Shown here: piece after piece, positions 1 through 5,110 of the stretch
Layout: every line of letters begins with the position of its first letter
Numbering within the stretch: the stretch's first letter is position 1
NCBI GenBank assembly: GCA_021791995.1
Contig: JAJYVN010000223.1
Span: 1-5,110 of the forward strand
Direction: 5' to 3'
Origin: Bacillota bacterium
GTDB taxonomy: Bacteria > Bacillota > Sulfobacillia > RBS10-35 > JAJYVN01
Length of the DNA stretch: 5,110 nt
Program-made: the position numbers and the translations under genes
Notes under the pieces: generated by a model
What the model was told of the DNA's origin: nothing
Database searches by the model: none
The model's input: the letters and a program-made list of their open reading frames with translations, nothing else

Positions 1-165
1 AAGTTCCTCTCTCGCTTGATACAGAGACAACAGCAGAGATCACACCGTGCCACGCCTGGACCCGACTTTCAACCGTCTTTATGAGAGCCGCAACACCCGG
101 TTCGCATTGCGGAGGTACCCAAATCCGCCTATCGAGTTGGCTGCGTCCGGTTTGTGGGCAAAGGG
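1..165. other. Unassigned left edge beyond the nucleoside hydrolase break
   Basis: No recognisable gene. Homology of the minus-strand nucleoside hydrolase fades at about 150-165, and the sequence outside that point does not continue the family in any frame I read. A minus-strand frame is open from about 165 to the window edge (it contains PPQCEPGVAALIKTVESRV) and a 50-codon plus-strand frame runs 47-199 from a GTG. Neither matches a family I know, and neither has a convincing ribosome binding site. It may be foreign DNA joined at a deletion or insertion point, but no inverted repeat or target duplication was seen that would prove an insertion sequence. Confidence 0.4.
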
Positions 166-315
166 CAGTGCTAGCCGGGTCCGCAGCTCAGCGCACTGAA
201 AGACCGTCGTGATGCCCACCAGTTCCAGCTCCGGGGAACGGAGGGCTAGCGCCAGGGCCAGCACGTCATCGATGTCATCGCCGATGTCCGTGTCAATGAT
301 AACTGGAATGGCCAT
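79..315 (-). pseudogene. Truncated nucleoside hydrolase (IUNH family), N-terminal remnant
   Basis: Intact members of the inosine/uridine-preferring nucleoside hydrolase family cleave the N-glycosidic bond of ribonucleosides in the cytoplasm for purine/pyrimidine salvage and are about 300-330 residues long. This frame gives only 78 residues. It begins MAIPVIIDTDIGDDIDDVLAL, containing the Asp cluster (D8, D10, D13, D14, D16, D17) that in this family binds Ca2+ and the ribose hydroxyls. The next segment, SPELELVGITTVF at residues 28-39, is also typical. After LAL at residues 48-50 the family pattern is lost and the frame ends 28 codons later. The catalytic His and the rest of the fold are absent, so it cannot be an active hydrolase. 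The start at 315 is chosen because GGGAGGAG lies five bases upstream; the longer in-frame extension to 711 reads antisense through the T-box leader and is not real. Family assignment is confident; the cause of truncation is unknown. Confidence 0.8.
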
Positions 316-320
316 AGGTT

Positions 321-328
321 CTCCTCCC
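321..328 (-). promoter_or_regulatory. Ribosome binding site of the truncated nucleoside hydrolase
   Basis: Read on the minus strand this is GGGAGGAG, five bases before the ATG at 315. It fixes the start of the nucleoside hydrolase remnant and suggests the gene was functional before its 3' part was lost. Confidence 0.8.
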
Positions 329-372
329 ATCGTATCGTAGCGGTGGTTCGGAACGGAAGGACCCGGTTCCTT

Positions 373-399
373 CGGATCGGCGTTTCTTGCGTCGATCCG
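373..399. repeat. Strong inverted repeat between the divergent genes
   Basis: CGGATCGGCG (373-382) and CGTCGATCCG (390-399) can pair over ten positions, nine Watson-Crick plus one G-T, around a seven-base loop. No T tract follows on either strand, so it is not a standard terminator. It lies upstream of T-box stem I, in the place where the ileS promoter or an operator would be expected. It might be an operator for the divergent pair, a 5' hairpin of the leader RNA, or a fortuitous palindrome. Confidence 0.5.
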
Positions 400-603
400 C
401 CGATGGCGCTTGCGCGGGCCGTTGGGAGCGAGTACGCTCGTGGAGACAGGGACAGGCGCGGTGCGGAGTTGCCTCCAGCGAGCTGGGGAGGGTGGGAGCC
501 CGGCGGGTGGACGGCACAGGCGGATCCCCCTGCGGAAGCCCGCGTGTGGCCGCAGCCCGGCGTTAACGGGAACGGAGACCCGGCTGGATCGTAGCCGGGG
601 AGG

Positions 604-633
604 AAGGTGGTACCGCGGATGAGATCCGCCCTT
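604..633 (+). promoter_or_regulatory. T-box antiterminator
   Basis: AAGG (604-607) pairs with CCTT (630-633). The seven-base TGGTACC bulge (608-614) follows, and GCGGAT (615-620) pairs with ATCCGC (624-629) across a three-base GAG loop. This is the family's two-helix antiterminator around the tRNA-acceptor-binding bulge. Its 3' strand (624-633) is also the 5' strand of the terminator, so the two structures exclude each other. Confidence 0.9.
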
Positions 634-651
634 TGCAGGGGCGGATTTTTT
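624..651 (+). terminator. Intrinsic terminator of the ileS T-box
   Basis: ATCCGCCC (624-631) pairs with GGGCGGAT (639-646) over eight base pairs around a short TTTGCAG loop, and six T residues (646-651) follow. With charged tRNA-Ile this hairpin should form and stop transcription before ileS. The T tract is only a few bases from the ileS ribosome binding site. Confidence 0.92.
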
Positions 652-653
652 GT

Positions 654-661
654 TGGGGGGG
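654..661 (+). promoter_or_regulatory. Ribosome binding site deciding the TTG start of ileS
   Basis: A run of G residues (TGGGGGGG, 654-661) follows the terminator T tract and ends seven bases before TTG at 669. It is the only purine-rich site near the expected IleRS N-terminus, so it supports the TTG start. Anti-SD pairing is through G runs only, not a full AGGAGG. Confidence 0.65.
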
Positions 662-668
662 CAAGCGA

Positions 669-3404
669 TTGGCGGAGGACTGGCGTGCGACACTGAACTT
701 GCCGGAGACATCGTTTCCCATGAAGGCCGACCTGCCCCGGCGGGAGCCGACCATGCAGCAGAAGTGGGCCGAGGAGGGCCTGTATGCGGCTATTCGTGCG
801 GCCCGACGTGGTGCGCCGAAATTCATCCTTCATGACGGCCCACCCTATGCGAACGGCAATGTGCACATGGGGCATGCTCTGAATAAGTCACTCAAGGACT
901 TTATCGTTCGTTATCGTACGATGCGTGGAATGGATGCACCGTACGTGCCAGGTTGGGACACGCATGGGCTACCCATCGAATTGCAGACGATTCGCCAAAT
1001 GCACCTGAATCGTGACCGCGCAGAGCCACTCGAACTGCGTGCGCACTGCCAGGCATTTGCGCTGTCCTTTATCGGTACCATGACCGAACAGTTCCGGCGT
1101 CTTGGGGTTTTGGGCGATTGGGATCACCCCTACATTACCCTCCAGCCAGGCTATGAGGCCGAAGAGGTGGCGGCCTTTGGCCGGATGGCGGAACGCGGGC
1201 TCATCTACCGCGGGCTGCGCCCGGTCTATTGGTGCTGCGACTGCCGCACGGCCCTGGCGGAGGCCGAGATCGAATTTCACCCCACAGCCGCTACGGCGGT
1301 GACCGTCCTCTTCCCCGTGGAGGACGGGATGGGTCGCTTGCCGGAGGGAACATCGGCGGCCATTTGGACCACCACGCCGTGGACCCTGCCAGCCAATACC
1401 GGTATCACCGCGCATCCCGATTTGAGCTATGTGGTCGCGGACTCTCCCCGCGGGCCAGTTCTGGTAGCGGAAAGCCGGTTGGCAGCCTTCTTTGGCGGAG
1501 GTGAACCGGGGACAATTGTGGCACGGCTGCGTGGCTCCCAGTTAGCCGGTGTTGTCTGCGCGCACCCCTTCCTCTCCCGTCTTGTGCCGATCGTGCTCGG
1601 GGATTACGTGACGGCAGACGACGGAACCGGGCTGGTGCACACGGCACCGGGGCACGGTCGTGATGACTTCGAGACCGGACAGCGGTACGGTCTTCCGACC
1701 ATCCAGCCCCTGGATGACCGAGGACGTTTTGGTCCAGAGGCGGGGGAGCTTGCAGGGCTCTCCTACCGGGAGGCGGAGCCCGTGGTCCTGCGCCTGCTCA
1801 CCGATCGCGGACGGCTCTGGTCAAGCGAACGGATCGAGCATGAATACGCGCATTGCTGGCGGTGCAAGGAGCCGGTGATCTGGCGTGCCACCGAGCAGTG
1901 GTTTGTCGGGGTCGAGGCATTGCGCAAGGAAGCGATTGCCGCCGCCGCGAAGGTGCATTGGCTTCCCGGTTGGGGTGCGGCCCGGATGGCCGACATGGTG
2001 AAGGGACGTCAGGACTGGTGTGTGTCGCGGCAGCGGGTCTGGGGCGTTCCTATTCCGGTTCTGTATTGTGTGGGATGTGGGCATCCGCTTTTGCTGCATC
2101 CTATCTTTGACCGCGTGGCGGAGGTTGTTGGCGCGGAGGGGGCGGACGCGTGGTGGCGCCGTCCCGCATCCGACTTTCTCCCCCAGGAGATCGCCTGTCC
2201 GCACTGCGGGGGACGGGATGTACGGAAGGAAGAGGACATTCTCGATGTGTGGTTTGACTCCGGGTGCAGCAGTCTCTCTGTGTTGGCGGCCGACTCGTCC
2301 TTGGCATGGCCGGCCGACGTATACCTCGAAGGACCGGACCAGTTCCGGGGGTGGTTTCAGTCCTCCCTTCTGATTGCCGTGGCGACGGTGGGAGAGGCTC
2401 CCTACCGATCGGTGATCACCAATGGTTGGGTTCTGGATGGTCAGGGACGGGCGATGCACAAGTCGTTGGGGAACGTCGTCGAGCCGGCCGAGATGGTGGA
2501 TCGGTGGGGGGCCGATGTGCTCCGCCTCTGGGCGGCATCGGTGGACTATACCACGGACGTGCGGGTCTCCGAGGACTTGCTTGCACAGGTGGGCGAGATC
2601 TACCGCAAGATCCGTAACACCATCCGCTACCTGCTCGGGAATCTCTCCGACTTTGATCCGAATGCCGATGCGCTGTCGGTTGTCGAGCTCCCCGAGCGTG
2701 ATCGCTACATCTTGCACCGGTTGGCCCAAGTCGCATCCCAGGTTGATACTGCCTACGAGGCGAACCGCTTCAGCGCCGTGTTTTCTGCCATCCGGGACTT
2801 CTGTGCACAGGACCTGTCAAGCTTCTATCTGGATGTCGCCAAGGATCGCCTCTACTGCACGCCAGTGGAGGATCCGGTCCGTCGCGCGACCCAAACGGCG
2901 ATGTATGAGGTCTTGCGGGCGTTGGTGTTGCTCGCGGCCCCGATTTTGCCGCACACCGCGGACGAGGCTTGGAGGGCCATGCGTCAGCGTCCAGGGGATC
3001 CAGGGAGTGTCCATCTCGCGTTCTGGCCAGAGATCCCGTCGACTTGGAGCGACGCGGCGTTGGCTCGCCGCTGGGATACGCTGTTGCGTTTGCGGACGGA
3101 GGTGTCCTTGGCCGTGGAACGTGCGATGGCGGACGGCACCATTGGTCGTGCCAGCGAGGCGTCCATCGATTTGTCCCTCTCCCCAGAGGATTGGGCCGCC
3201 ATCGAACCGATCGGTGAGGAGCTGGCGGACCAACTGCTGGTGGCCGAGGTGGCAGCCACCTCCGGTGGTGGGGGCATACGTGTACAGGCAAGCGCGGCGC
3301 CGCGATGTGCACGCTGCTGGCGTCATCGTCCAGCCGCAACCGCGGATTTATGTGAACGCTGCGCCCGGGTCGTCGGGCTCTTGGAACGGAGGGGGCACTC
3401 GTGA
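669..3404 (+). CDS. ileS: Isoleucyl-tRNA synthetase (class I, bacterial type with C-terminal zinc motif)
   Basis: Cytoplasmic enzyme that attaches isoleucine to tRNA-Ile using ATP and hydrolyses mischarged Val-tRNA-Ile. The TTG at 669 gives 911 residues, usual for bacterial IleRS, and puts the typical DWRATLNLPETSFPM stretch at the N-terminus. The next in-frame ATG (720) would cut this off, and the TTG at 633 lies in the terminator loop. HMGH (HIGH) is at residues 66-69. The CP1 editing domain holds WTTTPWTLPANTGI at 233-246 and HTAPGHGRDD at 324-333. The KMSKS loop reads AMHKS at 595-599, followed by LGN. Cysteine pairs that may bind zinc are 189/192 with 396/399, 467/470 with 510/513, and the C-terminal 880/883 with 895/898. 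The anticodon-binding helical domain spans about 630-800. The gene is preceded by the T-box and overlaps the next gene by four bases. The C-terminal zinc motif argues for the IleRS1 class. Whether the genome has another ileS cannot be seen here. Confidence 0.97.
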   Translation: MAEDWRATLNLPETSFPMKADLPRREPTMQQKWAEEGLYAAIRAARRGAPKFILHDGPPYANGNVHMGHALNKSLKDFIVRYRTMRGMDAPYVPGWDTHGLPIELQTIRQMHLNRDRAEPLELRAHCQAFALSFIGTMTEQFRRLGVLGDWDHPYITLQPGYEAEEVAAFGRMAERGLIYRGLRPVYWCCDCRTALAEAEIEFHPTAATAVTVLFPVEDGMGRLPEGTSAAIWTTTPWTLPANTGITAHPDLSYVVADSPRGPVLVAESRLAAFFGGGEPGTIVARLRGSQLAGVVCAHPFLSRLVPIVLGDYVTADDGTGLVHTAPGHGRDDFETGQRYGLPTIQPLDDRGRFGPEAGELAGLSYREAEPVVLRLLTDRGRLWSSERIEHEYAHCWRCKEPVIWRATEQWFVGVEALRKEAIAAAAKVHWLPGWGAARMADMVKGRQDWCVSRQRVWGVPIPVLYCVGCGHPLLLHPIFDRVAEVVGAEGADAWWRRPASDFLPQEIACPHCGGRDVRKEEDILDVWFDSGCSSLSVLAADSSLAWPADVYLEGPDQFRGWFQSSLLIAVATVGEAPYRSVITNGWVLDGQGRAMHKSLGNVVEPAEMVDRWGADVLRLWAASVDYTTDVRVSEDLLAQVGEIYRKIRNTIRYLLGNLSDFDPNADALSVVELPERDRYILHRLAQVASQVDTAYEANRFSAVFSAIRDFCAQDLSSFYLDVAKDRLYCTPVEDPVRRATQTAMYEVLRALVLLAAPILPHTADEAWRAMRQRPGDPGSVHLAFWPEIPSTWSDAALARRWDTLLRLRTEVSLAVERAMADGTIGRASEASIDLSLSPEDWAAIEPIGEELADQLLVAEVAATSGGGGIRVQASAAPRCARCWRHRPAATADLCERCARVVGLLERRGHS
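3388..3395 (+). promoter_or_regulatory. Ribosome binding site of the SGNH gene inside ileS
   Basis: GGAGGGGG lies within the last ileS codons, five bases before the GTG at 3401. It supports that GTG as the true start and, with the GTGA start/stop overlap (3401-3404), suggests translational coupling to ileS. Confidence 0.8.
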
Positions 3405-4666
3405 TCGATTCGCCATCTCCCGTGCAGACAGGAGACCACATCGCCTTTTTGGGGGCATCGGTGACTGAGGCCGATCCGGGATTCAGCCGCCTCTTTGCTG
3501 CCATGGCCCAAGCCCTGGCTCCACAATTGGCCCTGCGCTTCACCTTTGCGGGGCGGCGCGGGGACCGTGTCTCCGATCTCCTGGAGCGAGTCGACCGGGA
3601 TGTGCTCCTCCATCGGCCGGACTGGGTCGTCGTCCAGACGCCGACCAATGATCTGCGTTCGGCCGCTGCAGATCTCTCCATGGTGGAAGCTGCGTACCGT
3701 GCCCTGTTGGATCGCCTGTTGTCTGCAGGTGCCAGGGTAGTCGTTCTGCCGCCACCGCTGATCACTGAAGAGCTGGAAAGCCCTTCGCATGCCCGACTCC
3801 GGAGGTATGGGGCTCGGGCACGCACACTGGCTGAGTCGGTCGGTGCTCGGGTGGTTCCGGTGGATGTGGCCTTCGAGGCCGCATTGCCCTTGCGGCGGAA
3901 AGCCCTGGGCCTGCCGCCCGAGGGCCATGCCGGCCTTCTCACGACCGATGGCGTCCACCCGAACGCGGTGGGTAACGCGCTCTTCGCCGTGGTGCTTGCA
4001 CAGGCACTCGGTTTGCCCGGGATCCCCACGGACGGACCACCCCTCACGCACGGTGCGTCCCTCCTCTTTTTGGGGGACAGCATCACGGCCGCCGACCCCG
4101 GATACACCCGACTCTTTGGGTCCCTGCTTGCCGCGCTGCACCCAGAACGCAACGTTCGCTTTCACTATGCGGGGGTGAGTGGCAATCGGGTTGGGGATCT
4201 CCTGGGGCGTCTGCAGCGGGATGTGTTGAGCCACGAGCCGGATTGGGTGACGGTGAGCATCGGCGTCAATGATGTCTGGCATCGACCGGGAGGTGGGACC
4301 TCCGCATCCGATTTTGCGCGCGATGATCGACTGCTTCTGCACCGTATTGTGGACGCAGGTGTTCGCCCGGTTGTGCTCACGCCGACGGTGATTTTTGAGG
4401 ACCTGGGCAACGAGAAGAACCGAGAGTTGCTTGAGCTCGTGCAACTGGAACGGGAAGTGGCGCACGAGGTGGGCGCAGCGGTCTGTGACCTGAACACCAT
4501 CTTTCGCCGGGCCATCGAAGCGCGGCGCGGTGCCCTCCCTGAGGTGGACTGGCCCATGGGTCCCGATGGCACCACCCGCTTCTATACCGCAGACGGGGTG
4601 CACATGAACCTTGCGGGCAATGCGCTGATGGCGCTGTCCCTATTGCAAACACTGGCGGGCGGGTGA
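3401..4666 (+). CDS. Tandem double-domain SGNH/GDSL hydrolase
   Basis: A 421-residue protein made of two consecutive SGNH-fold domains, a family of serine esterases, lipases and acetylhydrolases. Domain 2 (about 219-421) is canonical: GDSIT with nucleophile S227, GVSGNRVGDLL with oxyanion G261, SIGVNDV with N290, and DGVH with D398/H401. Domain 1 (about 13-205) keeps S20, G54, N83, D183 and H186 but reads GASVT for GDSIT and PTND for GVND. The first three blocks are offset by exactly 207 residues between domains, and DNA identity is visible (GATCTCCTGG at 3575 and 4196), so this is an internal duplication. There is no signal peptide or membrane segment, so a cytoplasmic location is likely. 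GTG start with GGAGGGGG five bases upstream; it overlaps the ileS stop and should share T-box control. Substrate is unknown; deacetylation or deacylation of a small molecule or sugar is possible. Single-domain relatives are about 200-220 residues. Confidence 0.9.
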   Translation: MIDSPSPVQTGDHIAFLGASVTEADPGFSRLFAAMAQALAPQLALRFTFAGRRGDRVSDLLERVDRDVLLHRPDWVVVQTPTNDLRSAAADLSMVEAAYRALLDRLLSAGARVVVLPPPLITEELESPSHARLRRYGARARTLAESVGARVVPVDVAFEAALPLRRKALGLPPEGHAGLLTTDGVHPNAVGNALFAVVLAQALGLPGIPTDGPPLTHGASLLFLGDSITAADPGYTRLFGSLLAALHPERNVRFHYAGVSGNRVGDLLGRLQRDVLSHEPDWVTVSIGVNDVWHRPGGGTSASDFARDDRLLLHRIVDAGVRPVVLTPTVIFEDLGNEKNRELLELVQLEREVAHEVGAAVCDLNTIFRRAIEARRGALPEVDWPMGPDGTTRFYTADGVHMNLAGNALMALSLLQTLAGG

Positions 4667-4715
4667 CCAAAGAGACGCGGCGCAAGCCCCTGGCTTCAGG
4701 CGTGGGGATAAGCCG
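4667..4715 (+). repeat. IS200/IS605-type right-end-like hairpin segment (omega-RNA-like remnant)
   Basis: Directly after the SGNH stop, the stretch AAGCCCCTGGCTTCAGG (4684-4700) followed by TGGGG (4703-4707) looks like the imperfect C4/G4 hairpin typically found at the 3' end of tnpB genes, where it forms the end of the element and of the TnpB guide RNA scaffold. CCCC (4687-4690) pairs with GGGG (4704-4707) and GC (4693-4694) with GC (4700-4701), with mismatches between them. No T run follows, so it is a poor terminator. Its place upstream of a tnpB 5' part is the reverse of the normal order. Recognition is by resemblance only. Confidence 0.45.
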
Positions 4716-4755
4716 CTTTGCTGATTCGTTCGCGTTGTGTGCAGTATCGCAGAGC

Positions 4756-5067
4756 ACGGAGCGCAAGGCGTACAAGTACCGCTTCTACCCTACCGAGGAT
4801 CAGGCGCGCGAGCCTGCCCAGACCTTCGGCTGCGTGCGGTACGTGTACAACGGGGCGCTTGCGCTGCAAACCCAAGCATGGTTCGAGCGGCACGAGCGCA
4901 TCGACTCCGCCGAAACGGATCGACCCCTGATGCGGATGAAGAAGGAGCCGAAGACTTCCTGGTTGGCGGAGGTGTCCTGCGTGCCACTGCAGCAGGCCCT
5001 GCGGCACCTGAATGCGGACTTCGTGAACTTCTTCGCGGGTCGCGCGCCCTACTGGCAAATCTCATAA
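4756..5067 (+). pseudogene. tnpB: Truncated TnpB (IS200/IS605 OrfB, RNA-guided nuclease), N-terminal remnant
   Basis: Intact TnpB proteins are about 350-420 residues and are RNA-guided DNA nucleases with an N-terminal wedge/REC part and a C-terminal RuvC domain with Asp, Glu and Asp. Here only about 100 residues remain. ERKAYKYRFYPTEDQA and FGCVRYVYNGALAL are the family's opening motifs, although the usual YNWAL has Gly for Trp. These are followed by KKEPKTSWLAEVSCVPLQQA and NFFAGRA. Just after GRA, where KYPxFK is expected, the sequence diverges to PYWQIS and stops. RuvC and the zinc motif are missing, so no nuclease is made. The codon where the family normally starts is ACG (4756-4758), one change from ATG. 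The frame stays open upstream to a GTG at 4663 that overlaps the SGNH stop, but those 31 codons read through the right-end-like hairpin segment and are unlikely to be native. Family assignment is confident. Confidence 0.85.
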
Positions 5068-5110
5068 ATTCGGGGGTCTATGGCCCGGAATCGGCGCATT
5101 ATTCCGTTAA
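5068..5110. other. Unassigned right edge beyond the TnpB break
   Basis: From about 5047 the sequence no longer continues TnpB in any frame. It is more A/T-rich than the genes to its left and contains a short inverted repeat, CGGAAT (5086-5091) and ATTCCG (5101-5106), with nine bases between. It could be the end of another mobile element that interrupted tnpB, or an intergenic region. The window stops too soon to tell. Confidence 0.3.

Larger units (their letters stand above)
420..651 (+). ncRNA. T-box riboswitch leader, tRNA-Ile responsive, upstream of ileS
   Basis: T-box leaders bind a cognate tRNA through a specifier codon in stem I and sense its free 3' end in the antiterminator bulge. 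Uncharged tRNA then prevents termination. Here the conserved T-box sequence AAGGTGGTACCGCGG is at 604-618. Its bulge TGGTACC is at 608-614, and T611 would pair with an A discriminator base, as in tRNA-Ile. Working back, stem III is a perfect 7-bp hairpin (579-585/593-599), a IIA/B-like hairpin is 556-559/567-570, and stem II is 530-535/550-555. Stem I carries an AGTA specifier-loop signature at 431-434, an AG-bulge motif AGCGAGC at 477-483 and a distal hairpin 482-487/499-504. The likely specifier is ATC (Ile) at 524-526. The 3' half is certain. The stem I fold, the 5' boundary and the specifier position are my reading by eye, and the base after ATC is C where a purine is usual. Confidence 0.93.

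Noticed and set aside
47..199. 50-codon plus-strand frame at the left edge
   Set aside because: It has no ribosome site and no recognised motif, and it overlaps the nucleoside hydrolase remnant in antisense.
380..420. Sigma-70-type promoter for ileS
   Set aside because: TTGCGT at 387-392 could be a -35 box, but no acceptable -10 lies 16-18 bases downstream. I cannot place the promoter from the sequence.
343..622. Small plus-strand open frames in the leader
   Set aside because: This region is explained by the T-box RNA structure, and the frames show no family motif or convincing ribosome site.
633..668. N-terminal extension of IleRS from the TTG at 633
   Set aside because: It would translate the terminator loop and T tract of the T-box. 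IleRS similarity begins only near DWRATLNLP, and a better-placed TTG with a G-rich site is at 669.
2422..3468. 348-codon plus-strand frame overlapping the 3' half of ileS
   Set aside because: It is a frame-shifted reading of ileS with Arg/Ser/Pro-rich composition and no motif.
2770..4152. 460-codon open frame on the minus strand across ileS and the SGNH gene
   Set aside because: It is antisense to two well-supported genes, rich in Arg, Pro and Ser as expected for a high-GC shadow, has no recognisable domain, and spans the ileS/SGNH junction.
3323..4603. 426-codon open frame on the minus strand opposite the SGNH gene
   Set aside because: Its length follows from GC-rich codon use of the plus-strand gene. 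No family motif is seen, and the plus-strand frame has clear SGNH blocks.
4684..4707. Rho-independent terminator after the SGNH gene
   Set aside because: The hairpin has internal mismatches and is followed by ATAAGCC, with no T tract.

Overview
The window is GC-rich and appears to come from a Bacillota (Firmicutes) chromosome, possibly a high-GC lineage such as the Alicyclobacillaceae. This placement is inference. It rests on a transcriptional T-box riboswitch with an intrinsic terminator in front of an aminoacyl-tRNA synthetase gene, strong AGGAGG-type ribosome binding sites, TTG and GTG starts, and IS200/IS605-type TnpB remains. No marker in the window fixes the genus.

Layout. Positions 1-165 hold nothing I recognise. 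At 79-315 on the minus strand is the 5' end of a nucleoside hydrolase gene. It keeps a good ribosome binding site and the Asp-rich metal/ribose-binding motif, but family similarity stops after about 50 residues, so it is a truncated remnant. Divergent from it, about 420-651 is a tRNA-Ile-responsive T-box leader with stem I, stem II, a short IIA/B-like hairpin, stem III, and mutually exclusive antiterminator and terminator. The leader controls ileS (669-3404, TTG start), a 911-residue class I isoleucyl-tRNA synthetase with editing domain and C-terminal zinc motif. A GTGA overlap joins ileS to a 421-residue protein made of two tandem SGNH/GDSL hydrolase domains (3401-4666). The N-terminal copy is divergent in two signature blocks and the C-terminal copy is canonical. 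Downstream, 4667-4755 resembles an IS200/IS605 right-end / TnpB-3'-end segment. It is followed by the N-terminal third of a TnpB gene (4756-5067) that lacks a proper start codon and all of its RuvC catalytic part. The last 40 or so bases are unassigned.

How the parts work together. The T-box senses uncharged tRNA-Ile and should permit read-through into ileS. Because the SGNH gene starts inside the ileS stop codon and no terminator lies between them, the hydrolase should be co-expressed with the synthetase under tRNA-Ile control. Both edges of this working two-gene unit are broken genes, so ileS sits on a small island between degraded sequences and not in its usual lspA/divIVA surroundings. 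The most notable items are the double-SGNH protein tied to a T-box synthetase operon, the complete T-box switch, and the rearranged TnpB remnant. I see no clear evidence of an entirely new system.
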